DNA of 64,000 bases, taken from the NCBI GenBank assembly GCA_934167175.1, contig CAKPKF010000004.1:20604-84603 (forward strand). Direction: 5' to 3'. This DNA is from an uncultured Clostridia bacterium. GTDB lineage: Bacteria; Bacillota; Clostridia; TANB77; CAG-508. Shown one piece after another: positions 34,838 to 43,945 of this stretch (within the stretch, counting starts at the first letter, position 1; the number at the start of each line of letters is the position of its first letter). Made by a program: the position numbers and the translations under genes. The notes under the pieces are model-generated. The model was not told the origin of the DNA, did not search any database, and saw nothing but the letters and a program-made list of their open reading frames with translations.

Positions 34838-36127
34838 ATGGAAAAACTAAAGAATAATTTTTTTGAAATAATATTAACAATAATGATGATTGGTACACCA
34901 TTATTAGGAATACCAGAAAAAGTAAAACTTACAGAACAAAATATAATAAGAAGAGATTTTTTATTTATTATAGGATTTTTTCTTATAGTTCTGTTAATAA
35001 AAAGAAGAAAAGAATTAAAATTTGATAAAAAAGATATATTGCTATTAATATTTTTTGCAATAGGCATAATAAGTACAGTATTTTCTATTAAACTTAATAA
35101 ATCTATATTAGGGCAACACAACAGACATGAGGGAATAATAATGATAGGTATATATATACTTATATATTATTCAGCAAAAAACCTTTTTAAATATTATAAA
35201 AGTTTTGTTCCAATAGGGTTATCATTAGCGAGTATATTGACAATCTTAGCTATAATACAATTTTATGATATTATTCCAATTTTAAAAAATATGTATGATG
35301 CAAGGTGTGCCAATGCTACTTTAAGTAACTCTAATATTTTTGCGAATTTTATTACTATTTTTGTACCTATGGCTTTTTCCATATATATATTAAAAGGAGA
35401 AAAGAATAATTTATTTTATAACGTACTTTTTTTTACAGGAATGTTAATATCATTAGCAAGAAGTGCATATCTTGCATTTGCTGTATACACAGTATTTATA
35501 CTGATATACATATTTAAAAATAAAAATAAGGAGTATATAAAAAGATTTGCAACATTAAGTATTTGTTTTGTAGTTTTATGTGGAATAGTTAATTATGCAT
35601 CTAATAATAGAATATCTAAAAGGGGCGAACTTATGGTAAAAGAAACATACAGTATGAAAGAAGGAGTAACAGATAAAATGGGTTCTAGTAGAATATATTA
35701 TTGGAAAGTTATGTTGATATTAATATCTGAAAGACCAATATTGGGATATGGACCAGATACAGTAGCAAATGCAATTGCAGAAGTTCATCCAGATATATTT
35801 AAATCATTTTTTAAAAAAACAGGTGGTGTTATAATAGAAAAAGCGCATAATGAATGGCTTCAAATTGCAGCAACTATGGGAATACCTGCAATGTTAATAT
35901 ATACGGTATTTATATTTTTAGTGCTAAAAGATAATTTGAAGAAATTTACCAAAAATAAAGTATCATTTGTTTTTTCAACTGTAATAATAGGATACTTAGT
36001 ACAAGCAGTATTTAACATAAGTGTTATAGCTGTTGCACCAATATTTTGGTTGATTTTAGGATTAAGTGAGAATGAAAAATTCAAGACAGAATGCCTAGAA
36101 GAATTAAATAAAAAAGATACTGTGTAA
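34838..36127 (+). CDS. O-antigen ligase / Wzy-C family membrane protein
   Basis: A 429-residue polytopic protein with ~11 helices. The periplasmic-type loop carries MGSSRIYYWKVMLILISERPILGYGPDT followed by KAHNEWLQIAATMGIPAMLIY, the Wzy_C signature with the key His. In Gram-positives such proteins join or polymerise surface glycans. I use ATG 34838 because AAGGAG at 34821 is upstream; ATG 34817 adds seven residues that overlap that site. The family predicts glycan ligation; the acceptor is unknown. Confidence 0.8.
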   Translation: MEKLKNNFFEIILTIMMIGTPLLGIPEKVKLTEQNIIRRDFLFIIGFFLIVLLIKRRKELKFDKKDILLLIFFAIGIISTVFSIKLNKSILGQHNRHEGIIMIGIYILIYYSAKNLFKYYKSFVPIGLSLASILTILAIIQFYDIIPILKNMYDARCANATLSNSNIFANFITIFVPMAFSIYILKGEKNNLFYNVLFFTGMLISLARSAYLAFAVYTVFILIYIFKNKNKEYIKRFATLSICFVVLCGIVNYASNNRISKRGELMVKETYSMKEGVTDKMGSSRIYYWKVMLILISERPILGYGPDTVANAIAEVHPDIFKSFFKKTGGVIIEKAHNEWLQIAATMGIPAMLIYTVFIFLVLKDNLKKFTKNKVSFVFSTVIIGYLVQAVFNISVIAVAPIFWLILGLSENEKFKTECLEELNKKDTV

Positions 36128-36270
36128 CTCACAATATCTAAATAAATTTTAGCATATTTTTTCAAAAAAATCAAATAATTAAATGTATAAAATAAGTGAA
36201 TAAAAACAAGAAAAGAAGAGTAAAATATAATAAATATTAAATAAAATCGTTATTATAGATTTTCTAAATG

Positions 36271-36299
36271 TTGAATATTTATTTAATATATGCTAATAT
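36271..36299 (+). promoter_or_regulatory. Extended -10 promoter of 6S RNA
   Basis: TTGAAT (36271-36276), 17-base spacer, TGC-TAATAT (extended -10, 36291-36299). Confidence 0.6.
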
Positions 36300-36315
36300 A
36301 ATATTAATAATTAAA

Positions 36316-36518
36316 TAGAAAAAATTCCCTGCGTGGTACGATAAGACTGAAATTTTAGAACCTACAAGTTTTGGAAAAGGGAGCCCATCTCTGAATATGG
36401 CGTGTATGCTTGCTTTTTAAGTAAGAAACCCATAAGTATTTAGGTAAGCACCCACCTGTGTGAGTACAGGTCCATAAAATTTCTTCATCTAACGGCTTCG
36501 GCGGGGGTATTTTTTTGC
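36316..36518 (+). ncRNA. ssrS: 6S RNA
   Basis: About 200 bases in the 470-base gap before prmC. The 5' end AATTCCCTGCGTGG pairs with the 3' end GGCTTCGGCGGGGGTAT (CCCTGC/GCGGGG closing stem). The interior has the long bulged-helix layout with ACCTGTGTGAGTACAGGT near the 3' side. A T-run follows. 6S RNA mimics an open promoter and sequesters sigma-A polymerase. The assignment rests on the terminal consensus and size; a covariance-model search would settle it. Confidence 0.78.
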
Positions 36519-36597
36519 TTTTTTGTTAGTTGTAATTATTATACAAAAATGTTAAAATATAGTAGGATTTAAGAGAAACTTTATAGGGGTAGAGAAA

Positions 36598-37434
36598 ATG
36601 AGTATAAGAGAATTGTTAGAAATAGGGATAAGTGTGTTAAAACAAAATAGTGTAGAAAACCCAATTCAACATGCAAGAATATTGATGGCACACATAATAG
36701 GAAAAAGTAAAGAATATTTAATAGCACATGATAATGAAATAATAAATAAAGATACAGAAAACGAATATAAAAAAGCAATATATAAATTAGTAGAAGGAAT
36801 TCCAATTCAATATATTACAAATAGTCAGCAATTCATGAAACTAGACTTTTTTGTAAATGAAAGTGTGTTAATCCCAAGAGCAGATACAGAAATTTTAGTA
36901 GAAGAAGTAATAGGCATTGCTAAAAAAGAAAAAAAATTTAAAATATTAGATTTATGTACGGGAAGTGGTGCGATAGGAATTTCACTTGATAAATATATAG
37001 AAAATGCAGAAATTATATGTTCAGATATTAGTAAAAAAGCTATAGATGTAGCAAATAAAAACAGAGATAGAAACAACTCTAAAGTGAAAATAATACAATC
37101 AAATATGTTCGAAAGCATAAAAGATAAATTTGATATAATTGTGTCTAATCCACCATATATAAGAGATGACATAATTAAAACACTAGAAAAAAATGTTCTC
37201 TGTGAACCATATATGGCACTAAGTGGAGGAAATGATGGATTGAAATTTTATAGAATTATTGCGGAGAATGGATATAAATTTTTAGATAAAAATGGATATA
37301 TTTGTTTAGAAATAGGATATGATCAGAAAGAAAGTGTTATAAATATATTTAAAGAATATGAACAATATAAAGAAATATATTCTAAAAAAGATTTAAATAA
37401 TTTAGATAGAATTGTAGTAATAAGGAAAGGGTAA
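36598..37434 (+). CDS. prmC: Release factor glutamine methyltransferase
   Basis: Methylates the GGQ glutamine of RF1/RF2. The N-terminal helical domain (residues 1-70) carries NPIQHARILMAHIIG. The SAM-binding domain has FFVNESVLIPRADTEILVE, ILDLCTGSGAIGISL and the catalytic NPPY (VSNPPYIRDD). At 278 residues it is the standard length. It ends 4 bases before whiA. Confidence 0.95.
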   Translation: MSIRELLEIGISVLKQNSVENPIQHARILMAHIIGKSKEYLIAHDNEIINKDTENEYKKAIYKLVEGIPIQYITNSQQFMKLDFFVNESVLIPRADTEILVEEVIGIAKKEKKFKILDLCTGSGAIGISLDKYIENAEIICSDISKKAIDVANKNRDRNNSKVKIIQSNMFESIKDKFDIIVSNPPYIRDDIIKTLEKNVLCEPYMALSGGNDGLKFYRIIAENGYKFLDKNGYICLEIGYDQKESVINIFKEYEQYKEIYSKKDLNNLDRIVVIRKG

Positions 37435-37438
37435 AAAA

Positions 37439-38314
37439 ATGTCTTTTTCAAGTAATGTAAAACAAGAATTAAGTAAATTAAATACTTTAGCGAAAAAAGA
37501 TTTAGTAAAAGCAGAGTTATTAGGCTATTTGGTATCTAACAATGTATATAACATAAAGGATAAAACTAGCTATTCTACAGAAAATGAATATAACATAAAT
37601 AGGCTAAATAAATTATTAAAAAGTTTAGACATAGATTATTCTATAGAAATTCAAGGAAAAGTCTATATAATAACCTTTAAAACTAGTTGTGTTACAAACA
37701 TAATGTCAGATGACGAGTTAGAAGTTGTAAAAAAAGATGAGCAATTGCAAAAAGCATTTATAAGAGGAGCTTTTATGGGGGCTGGCTCATTAAATAATCC
37801 AGAAAAAGAATATCATTTATCAATATTGATTTCAAATGAAGAACATGTAAATTTGTTAAAAGAGTTTATAAATAAATATAATATAGATTTTAAAAGCTTA
37901 AATAACAATAAAACATTTTGTTTATACATAAAAGATGGAGAGCAGATTTCTAGATTTTTAGCATTAGTTGGAGCAAATAGTGCAATGCTAAAGTTTGAAG
38001 AAATAAGAGTAATGAGAGAAACAAGAAACAAAGTAAATAGATTAGTAAATTGTGAAACAGCCAATTTAAATAAGACAATTAGTGCAGCGGTTATGCAAAT
38101 AGAAGATATAAAATACATAAAGGAAAAGGGCGAATTTAATAAAATGCCAGAAAATTTAAAAAAGATAGCAAATTTAAGGTTAGAAAATCCGGATGCAAGT
38201 TTGACTGAGTTAGCTGAAAAATTAGATGAAAAAATAAGTAAGTCTGGGGTAAATCATAGACTTAAAAAAATATCAGAAATAGCACAAGAAATAAGAAAAG
38301 AGGAAAAATCTTGA
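37439..38314 (+). CDS. whiA: WhiA DNA-binding protein
   Basis: A LAGLIDADG-like N-terminal domain (SNVKQELSKL, KAELLGYLVSN, RGAFMGAGSLNNPEKEYHL) and a C-terminal helix-turn-helix (PENLKKIANLRLENPDASLTELAEKL, SGVNHRLKKI). WhiA affects cell division and chromosome organisation in Firmicutes. The 291 residues are slightly short of the ~315 usual. It overlaps the next start by 4 bases. Confidence 0.93.
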   Translation: MSFSSNVKQELSKLNTLAKKDLVKAELLGYLVSNNVYNIKDKTSYSTENEYNINRLNKLLKSLDIDYSIEIQGKVYIITFKTSCVTNIMSDDELEVVKKDEQLQKAFIRGAFMGAGSLNNPEKEYHLSILISNEEHVNLLKEFINKYNIDFKSLNNNKTFCLYIKDGEQISRFLALVGANSAMLKFEEIRVMRETRNKVNRLVNCETANLNKTISAAVMQIEDIKYIKEKGEFNKMPENLKKIANLRLENPDASLTELAEKLDEKISKSGVNHRLKKISEIAQEIRKEEKS

Positions 38315-39462
38315 AAGAGTTAGGAATATATGTACATATACCTTTTTGTAAAAGAAAATGCGATTATTGTGATTTCGTGTCATATGCTCAAAAAGATGAC
38401 ATTATAGAAAAATATATAAATAGTGTGATTAAAGAAATAGATTATGTATCAAATAAAATTATAAAAGAGCAATATAATATAAATACAATTTATATAGGTG
38501 GTGGTACACCATCATATATAGACAGCAAGTATATAAAGATGATATTGAGTAAAATAAAACAAAAATTTAAAAATAATATAGATGAAAAAATAGAAATAAC
38601 AATAGAAATAAATCCAGGAACTGTTAATGAAGAAAAGTTATTAGAATACAAAAATACAGGTATAAATAGAATAAGTATAGGTGTACAGTCTACATCAGAT
38701 AGATTGTTAAAAGAAATAGGAAGAATTCACACATTTGAAGAATTTTTAGAGATATATAATATGGCAAGAAAAAAAGGTTTTAGTAATATAAATATAGATA
38801 TGATTTTAGGATTGCCAGGACAAACTGAAAAGGATATTGATGAAATGAGTGATGTAATTTCAAAATTAAATCCAGAGCATGTGTCAGTATATTCATTAAT
38901 TTTAGAAGAAGGAACATGCCTATACCAAAAAGTAAAAAAAGGAATAGCAAAGTTGCCGGATGAAGATATAGAAAGGCAAATGTATTGGAAAACAAAAAAG
39001 AATTTAGAAAATATAGGCTACAAACATTATGAAATATCAAATTTTGCTAAACCTGAATTTGAATCAAAGCATAATTTGAATTGTTGGAAACAAAAAGAAT
39101 ATATTGGTATAGGTCTTTCAGCACATTCATATTTAGATAATAGTAGATTTTCAAATATTAGTGATTTAGAAAAATATATAGAAAATATACAAAACGATGA
39201 ATATGAAAAAAATAAAATTATACATGAAGTACAAAATGAAAAAATAAAACAAAAAGAATTTGTTATGTTAGGATTAAGAATGATAGATGGAGTAAGTATA
39301 TTGGAATTTTCAAAAAAATTCGGAAAAGAATTAGTACAAGTATTTAATGAAGAAATAAATAGATTAATTGAGAAAAATCTTATTGAGATTACAGAAACTA
39401 GAATTAAACTCACAGAAAAAGGCTTAGATTTTGCTAATATAGTATGGCAGGAGTTTGTATAA
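38311..39462 (+). CDS. hemW: HemW-type radical SAM protein
   Basis: Starts at TTG 38311 overlapping the whiA stop, with AGAGGA ahead. YVHIPFCKRKCDYCDF holds the radical-SAM CxxxCxxC plus the extra HemW cysteine spacing. Other motifs are TIYIGGGTPSYI, NPGTVNEEKL, NRISIGVQST and NIDMILGLPGQT. At 383 residues it is typical of HemW, a heme chaperone often misnamed coproporphyrinogen oxidase. In this anaerobe the physiological target is unknown. Confidence 0.9.
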   Translation: MKELGIYVHIPFCKRKCDYCDFVSYAQKDDIIEKYINSVIKEIDYVSNKIIKEQYNINTIYIGGGTPSYIDSKYIKMILSKIKQKFKNNIDEKIEITIEINPGTVNEEKLLEYKNTGINRISIGVQSTSDRLLKEIGRIHTFEEFLEIYNMARKKGFSNINIDMILGLPGQTEKDIDEMSDVISKLNPEHVSVYSLILEEGTCLYQKVKKGIAKLPDEDIERQMYWKTKKNLENIGYKHYEISNFAKPEFESKHNLNCWKQKEYIGIGLSAHSYLDNSRFSNISDLEKYIENIQNDEYEKNKIIHEVQNEKIKQKEFVMLGLRMIDGVSILEFSKKFGKELVQVFNEEINRLIEKNLIEITETRIKLTEKGLDFANIVWQEFV

Positions 39463-39467
39463 ATATA

Positions 39468-39512
39468 AAAAAAGAGTTAATAGCATATTTTTATAACTAT
39501 TAACTCTTTAAA
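39468..39512. terminator. Bidirectional terminator between hemW and sufB
   Basis: AAAGAGTTAATAG (39471-39483) pairs with CTATTAACTCTTT, with A- and T-runs on the two sides. Confidence 0.85.
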
Positions 39513-39515
39513 GTT

Positions 39516-40433
39516 TTATTTTAAAAATCCATTTATTATTTGATTTTCAGCTTCTTGTTCAGTTAATCCAAGAGACATAAGTTTTATAATTTGGTCGCCA
39601 GCAATTTTACCAATTGCAGCTTCATGTATTAAACTAGCATCAACGTTATTAGCAACAATTTGTGGAGTAGATGTAACTTTTCCACTATCCATAATAATAG
39701 CATCGCATTCAACATGTCCAAAACATTTATTATTACCATGTACATTAGATACAAACTCTTGACTAGAGTTATTTTTAGCAACTGAACGAGAGGCTACTTT
39801 TGTACTAGAGTTAGCTCCATTTAAATCTACATTGAAAACAGTTTTGGCAGTTTGATTTCCATGTGTCATTATTCTTTCTGTAATTATTAAATTACTATCA
39901 TCATCAAGATCAGCATCAGTTACTCTAATAGTAGAATCAACTCCTTTAATTTGTATAGTTTCCATTTCAAGAGTTGCTCCTTTTTTTAGATGAACAATAG
40001 TCTGCGGATTTAAAATTCTTTTTCCAGTTCCTTCGCCTTCTCCATAATGTTTTTCTATATATTTTACTTTTGCATTTTCTTCAACATAAAAAGTATGAAT
40101 ACCATCATGTTGAGAATTGTCACATGAACTGTTATGAATTCCACAACCAGCAACTATTACAACATTAGAATTTTTGCCAATATAAAAATCATTGTAGACA
40201 ACATCTGTAAGTCCACTTTGAGTTAAAATAACTGGAATGTGAACACTTTCATCAACAGTGTTTTCTTTTATTATAATGTCAATACCTTGTTTATCGGTTT
40301 TTGTTACAATATCAATATTAGAAGTAGTATTTCTAGCTACACCTTTACCATTTTCTCTTATATTATATGCACCCATAGGAGTTGTTTCTATGTCAGCAAT
40401 TTCTTTTAATAAACGTTTTTCAATAATATCCAT
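39516..40433 (-). CDS. sufB: SufB/SufD-family Fe-S scaffold (SmsB-like)
   Basis: A 305-residue beta-helix protein with NVVIVAGCGIHNSSCDNSQHDGIHTFYV, KHYGEGEGTGKRILNP and the C-terminal signature NNVDASLIHEAAIGKI with NGFL. It is shorter than canonical SufB (~465) and pairs only with SufC. No SufD, SufS or SufU lies beside it. This is the two-gene SUF-like (SmsCB) arrangement known from archaea and some anaerobes, thought to assemble Fe-S clusters. Its start overlaps the sufC stop (ATG at 40433). Confidence 0.88.
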   Translation of the reverse strand: MDIIEKRLLKEIADIETTPMGAYNIRENGKGVARNTTSNIDIVTKTDKQGIDIIIKENTVDESVHIPVILTQSGLTDVVYNDFYIGKNSNVVIVAGCGIHNSSCDNSQHDGIHTFYVEENAKVKYIEKHYGEGEGTGKRILNPQTIVHLKKGATLEMETIQIKGVDSTIRVTDADLDDDSNLIITERIMTHGNQTAKTVFNVDLNGANSSTKVASRSVAKNNSSQEFVSNVHGNNKCFGHVECDAIIMDSGKVTSTPQIVANNVDASLIHEAAIGKIAGDQIIKLMSLGLTEQEAENQIINGFLK

Positions 40434-41146
40434 TAAAATACCTCCTTGTCTAACATTTTACATTGTTTAGATAAATTTAAAAGTTTAGGTAAAATTACAT
40501 CTTTAGTTCCAATATCAACAATCTGTCCACCTTCTAATAGTATAATTTCATCAGAAATTTTAAGGATTTTTTCTTGATGTGAAATAACAATAATTGATGA
40601 ATTGTTGTTATGCATTTTTTCAAAAACATTAATTAAACTGTTAAAACTCCATAAATCTATTCCAGCTTCAGGTTCATCAAAAATAGTTAAATTAGATTGT
40701 TTTGCGGCAAGCATAGCAATTTCAATTCTTTTTAATTCACCACCAGATAATTTAGAGTTAAGTTCTCTATCAATATATTCTTTGGCACATAAACCAACAT
40801 CAGATAAATAATCACAAGCAATTCCTAATTTTATAGGTCCACCAGCAGCAATTTCAATTAAATCTTTGACAGTTAAACCCTTAAAAGCAACAGGCTGTTG
40901 AAATGCAAATCCAATTCCAAGTTTTGCTCTTTCTGTAATTCCCATGTTAGTAATATCTTGACCATCAAAAATAATTTTGCCAGAATCAGGTTGGTTAATT
41001 CCCATAATAATCTTAGCTAATGTAGATTTACCAGAACCGTTAGGTCCAGTAATAGCAACAAATTTTTTTGAATCTATTTTTAAATTAATATTTTTTAAAA
41101 TATGCTTATTATCTCTAGAAAAGCAAATATCAATAAGTTCTAACAT
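40433..41146 (-). CDS. sufC: SufC ABC ATPase
   Basis: A 237-residue ATPase of the SUF Fe-S assembly complex. Walker A is GPNGSGKSTLAKIIMG, the Q-loop FAFQQPVAFKGL, the signature KLSGGELKRIEIAML, Walker B LTIFDEPEAGIDLWS and the H-loop VISHQEKIL. It is translated ahead of sufB as a bicistron from the promoter at 41183-41211. Confidence 0.94.
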   Translation of the reverse strand: MLELIDICFSRDNKHILKNINLKIDSKKFVAITGPNGSGKSTLAKIIMGINQPDSGKIIFDGQDITNMGITERAKLGIGFAFQQPVAFKGLTVKDLIEIAAGGPIKLGIACDYLSDVGLCAKEYIDRELNSKLSGGELKRIEIAMLAAKQSNLTIFDEPEAGIDLWSFNSLINVFEKMHNNNSSIIVISHQEKILKISDEIILLEGGQIVDIGTKDVILPKLLNLSKQCKMLDKEVF

Positions 41147-41182
41147 AAAATCATCCTTTCATAAAAATTTAAACTATGTAAT

Positions 41183-41211
41183 ATTGTAGCATAAAATAAG
41201 CATATGTGCAA
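41183..41211 (-). promoter_or_regulatory. Sigma-A promoter of sufCB
   Basis: On the minus strand TTGCAC (41211-41206), 17-base spacer, TACAAT (41188-41183). Confidence 0.7.
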
Positions 41212-41228
41212 CGCAACTTTACATAAGA

Positions 41229-41257
41229 TTGAAAAAACGGCTAATATATGCTATAAT
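41229..41257 (+). promoter_or_regulatory. Sigma-A promoter of the gene at 41301
   Basis: TTGAAA (41229-41234), 17-base spacer, TATAAT (41252-41257); divergent from sufCB. Confidence 0.75.
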
Positions 41258-41300
41258 TATAGTATAAACCCAAAGAGGTAGGTAGAGAGGAGAACAAAAG

Positions 41301-41789
41301 ATGAAGAAAAATAATTTTTTTAGTGGATGCATTGCTTTGATATCAGTGGTAGTTATAATAGCAACTATTATAGTTGGAAAAAACATATGGTATGGTCCAA
41401 AAATAGACCAATTAGATTCAAAAGAACTAAAAGAAATAAGTACAGTTTTAGAAAAGGCTACAGAAAAATTACCAAGAAATAAGAACGAAGAAGTTAATGT
41501 AAAAACAATTGTAATAGAGTACAGAGACCCAGAAAACAACAATAGAGAAAATGTTGAAGTTAAGATAGAAAATGGTCAAGTTACTCAAAAAAGAGTGAAA
41601 AACGAAAACTATAAGCCTGATACAATGGTCGCAATATTAGAAACATATGTGAGAATAGTTGCAATTATTGTCATTGGCTCAATAGTAATAGTGTTATTAT
41701 TTCTACTTGTTAGATACAAAACCCCTAAAATAATTAGAAAATGGGAAGTTAGAGAAGAAAAGAAAAAAGAAAGAAATACAGTAATCTGA
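41301..41789 (+). CDS. Two-TM membrane protein, hypothetical
   Basis: A 162-residue protein with transmembrane helices near residues 8-26 and 112-135. The ~85-residue loop between them (KIDQLDSKELKEISTVLEKA ... NVKTIVIEYRDPENN) would lie outside if the N-terminus is inside. A basic tail follows. There is a strong ribosome site and its own promoter and terminator. No family is recognised. Confidence 0.65.
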   Translation: MKKNNFFSGCIALISVVVIIATIIVGKNIWYGPKIDQLDSKELKEISTVLEKATEKLPRNKNEEVNVKTIVIEYRDPENNNRENVEVKIENGQVTQKRVKNENYKPDTMVAILETYVRIVAIIVIGSIVIVLLFLLVRYKTPKIIRKWEVREEKKKERNTVI

Positions 41790-41807
41790 TATCAACTGAT
41801 ACAAAAA

Positions 41808-41841
41808 AGAAGGTAAAGCTAAAATAAGCTTTACCTTCTTC
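41808..41841 (+). terminator. Terminator
   Basis: GAAGGTAAAGCT and AGCTTTACCTTC form a 12-bp stem followed by TTCT. Confidence 0.8.
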
Positions 41842-41869
41842 TCCGTTAAGTAAGAAGCAAATAAATAGA

Positions 41870-41920
41870 GGAGCGAATTTTATGTTTAATTATTTTTTAT
41901 AGCATTAAGTTCGCTTTTTT
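41870..41920 (+). terminator. Second hairpin with T-run before cotJA
   Basis: GAGCGAA (41871) pairs with TTCGCT (41910) across a long AT-rich interior, followed by TTTTTT. Confidence 0.55.
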
Positions 41921-42020
41921 CATGTTTATAAAAATTTTATTATGCAAAAAATATTAAGGGAACAATAATGTATTTTATGTCATATTATGTAGTATAAACT
42001 AAAAACAAGGAGGAAAAAAT

Positions 42021-42371
42021 ATGTATAGTTCTAGACGAAGAAAATGCTGTTGTATGAATAACAATTTCACGAATTGTAAAAAAGAGATGCTAGAAGATAT
42101 GTGTGAAGATGTTGCAAATTATCCTAATACAACTTATGATGAATGTGAATGCGGGTTTGATGAAGAAGAAGGGCTATTTCCAGAAAATCCGATGTTTGGG
42201 CAAAGTTATGTACCATGGCAAACCATGAATAAAACGTTTACTCCAAGAGTAGGATTAAAGATGGGAACAATATTTCCAGAGTTAGTTAGCCCATACTCAC
42301 CATGCCAATCAATAGAAGAAAATGACTTCATAGCAGCAACCAACAAAATAGGGGAGGGATGTAATAAATGA
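42021..42371 (+). CDS. cotJA: Spore coat-associated protein CotJA
   Basis: A 116-residue protein with a Cys-rich N-terminal extension (RRRKCCCMNNNFTNCKKEM) and then the CotJA domain: NPMFGQSYVPWQTMNKTF and GLKMGTIFPELVSPYSPC. CotJA, CotJB and CotJC are mother-cell spore-coat components encoded as an operon. The ATG follows AAGGAGGAA. Its stop overlaps the cotJB start (ATGA). The Cys-rich extension is longer than in Bacillus. Confidence 0.9.
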   Translation: MYSSRRRKCCCMNNNFTNCKKEMLEDMCEDVANYPNTTYDECECGFDEEEGLFPENPMFGQSYVPWQTMNKTFTPRVGLKMGTIFPELVSPYSPCQSIEENDFIAATNKIGEGCNK

Positions 42372-42688
42372 TGGAATATATAGAAGAAAAAGAAGAAAAT
42401 AGAGAAAATTGTACATGCAAATGTGAAATGCAAAATGACTGTAACCAAGATAATAGAAGAGAAGAAATGGCAAGAAAAATAAAAGAATATAGATTTTCAA
42501 TTATAGAGTTAGGTCTATATTTAGATACGCATCCAGATGACCAAAGAGCATTATGTATATACCGAGAATATGCTAGAAGATTAAAAGATTTAAAAGATAA
42601 ATATCAAAAAATATATGGACCATTAACAATATTCTTTCCATGTAATAAATGGAGATGGTTAGAAGAACCATGGGCTTCATTTATTTAG
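42368..42688 (+). CDS. cotJB: CotJB spore-coat protein, 3' end displaced by an inserted element
   Basis: A 106-residue reading frame. A Cys-rich N-terminus precedes the CotJB core EYRFSIIELGLYLDTHPDDQ, REYARRLKDLKDKYQKIYGP and NKWRWLEEPW. Family members end with W-P/E-W-E-G-G; here PW is followed by ASFI and a stop, sequence that belongs to the inserted element. The natural tail EGGDV-stop is found at 46518-46535, and joining at CCATGGG restores it. The shortened protein may still fold; only its last five residues change. Confidence 0.88.
   Translation: MMEYIEEKEENRENCTCKCEMQNDCNQDNRREEMARKIKEYRFSIIELGLYLDTHPDDQRALCIYREYARRLKDLKDKYQKIYGPLTIFFPCNKWRWLEEPWASFI
42668..42674 (+). repeat. Putative attL core CCATGGG
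   Basis: In cotJB, GAA GAA CCA TGG G; identical 7-mer at 46512. Confidence 0.75.
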
Positions 42689-42788
42689 GGAGTAAATAAT
42701 TATCTATCTTTTTTTAGCCTTAAAAAGCTTATAACATAAACTAGATAAAATCTATCCAAAAACAATAAAATAGATGGAAAAAATTAAT

Positions 42789-42816
42789 TTGAGTATATTG
42801 CTACTCTTTATTTTTA
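42789..42816 (+). terminator. Small terminator inside the element
   Basis: GAGTA-TATTGC-TACTC followed by TTTATTTTT. A similar string (TTGCTACCCTTTATTTTTT) recurs at 43773 after the Nudix gene, so the two genes lie between related terminators. Confidence 0.55.
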
Positions 42817-42919
42817 TAGAGAAGGTGAAAGAAATAGAAAAGTTATTGATAAAAGAAAAGATTAGTGCTATGAATGAGAATTCAAAGATATATAAACAAT
42901 TATAGTTAATAAAGAGCAA

Positions 42920-43231
42920 TTGATTGAACAACTTTTTGAAAAGTGTTATAATCTAACACAAGACATAAAATATTCTTTTAACTTTTCTGATAATGAAATA
43001 AAAAATAGTATTATGGTTAAGGATAAGCATTTTAAAGGAGCTAATTATATAATTAGAATTTGTAAAAGTATAGAAAACGAATTTATATCACAGGACTTAT
43101 TAAATAAAAATGAAATTTTATATATGAAGATTGTAAATTCAGAAATAACAAAAAATATTATTAGTTTTAGCTTGGATGATATATTACCAATATCAAAAGT
43201 TCATATTACTGCATATATAGAGAAAATTTAA
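42920..43231 (+). CDS. Hypothetical protein of the element, possibly 5'-broken
   Basis: A 103-residue frame with a weak TTG start and no good ribosome site. Upstream, a GTG at 42825 after AGAGAAG opens a frame reading VKEIEKLLIKEKISAMNENS up to a stop at 42904. A one-base change near 42898 would join it to the main frame. So this is probably a frameshifted gene of ~135 codons. The break is not at a CGG. No family was recognised; the end overlaps the run-in to the Nudix gene. Confidence 0.45.
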   Translation: MIEQLFEKCYNLTQDIKYSFNFSDNEIKNSIMVKDKHFKGANYIIRICKSIENEFISQDLLNKNEILYMKIVNSEITKNIISFSLDDILPISKVHITAYIEKI

Positions 43232-43245
43232 TGAAGGAGAGAAAA

Positions 43246-43743
43246 ATGGAAGAGTATATTGACTTATATAATGATAATAAAGAGAAGATAGGAGTAATTC
43301 CTAGATCAAAGGAAAAAGAGTTATTAGAAGGACAGCATATTTTAGTTTCTGCGTTAATTGTAAAAAATAGCGAAAATAAAATTATGATGCAATTAACTTC
43401 AAAATCAAAAGGAGATATTTTATCATTACCAAGTGGACATGTATTGCATAATGAAGATAGCAAAGATACTATTGTTAGAGAAATATATGAAGAACAAGGA
43501 ATAAAAATTGATAAAGAAGAAATAACTTTTGTTGAAGAAAGGTTAGCAAATAGAATTGCTTTTTTTGATATTTATTATTTAAAAGCAAATTATAGTAAAG
43601 AAGACATGACATTACAAGAGGAAGAAGTTGCTGATGTTATTTGGATGTCTCCTGAAGATATTTTTAAAGAATATGATAATGGGAAAGTTAGAAAGAGTTC
43701 ATTAGAATCAATAAAAAATTTTTTAAATAGAAATAAAATATAA
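43246..43743 (+). CDS. Nudix hydrolase
   Basis: A 165-residue cytosolic pyrophosphohydrolase of the MutT/Nudix fold. The Nudix box is complete: GHVLHNEDSKDTIVREIYEE QGI fits Gx5Ex7REUxEExGU. The start is ATG 43246, 6 bases after AAGGAG; an ATG at 43231 adds five residues. The N-terminus EEYIDLYNDNKEKIG resembles isopentenyl-diphosphate-isomerase-like Nudix proteins, but the substrate cannot be told. It is carried inside the cotJB element. Confidence 0.85.
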   Translation: MEEYIDLYNDNKEKIGVIPRSKEKELLEGQHILVSALIVKNSENKIMMQLTSKSKGDILSLPSGHVLHNEDSKDTIVREIYEEQGIKIDKEEITFVEERLANRIAFFDIYYLKANYSKEDMTLQEEEVADVIWMSPEDIFKEYDNGKVRKSSLESIKNFLNRNKI

Positions 43744-43759
43744 TATATGAGAAAAAAGT

Positions 43760-43792
43760 AAAGGATAACATTTTGCTACCCTTTATTTTTTA
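43760..43792 (+). terminator. Terminator after the Nudix gene
   Basis: AAAGG...CCTTT pairing around ATAACATTTTGCTAC, followed by ATTTTTTAT. Confidence 0.5.
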
Positions 43793-43801
43793 TTATTAAA
43801 A

Positions 43802-43945
43802 TTATAAAGTTTTAAAGTATGACATTATTATTCCAATAAAATATTTGGGTGATAATTTCCTTCCATCATAATCATCAAATAAGGAGTATAACATTTCTTT
43901 GTCTACAAATCTATTCATAGTAGATAAAGAATTAGTTATACTCTA
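43802..43945 (-). other. Conserved-looking tail after the amber codon
   Basis: In the same frame as the regulator: TAG, then SITNSLSTMNRFVDKEM, LYSLFDDYDGRKLSPKYF and IGIIMSYFKTL before TAA. There are no further stops or indels. It looks like the end of a Spo0A-type output domain. Confidence 0.55.

Noticed and set aside
36128..36597. Protein-coding gene in the 470-base gap before prmC
   Set aside because: No frame has a ribosome site or sensible composition; the gap is explained by a promoter and 6S RNA.
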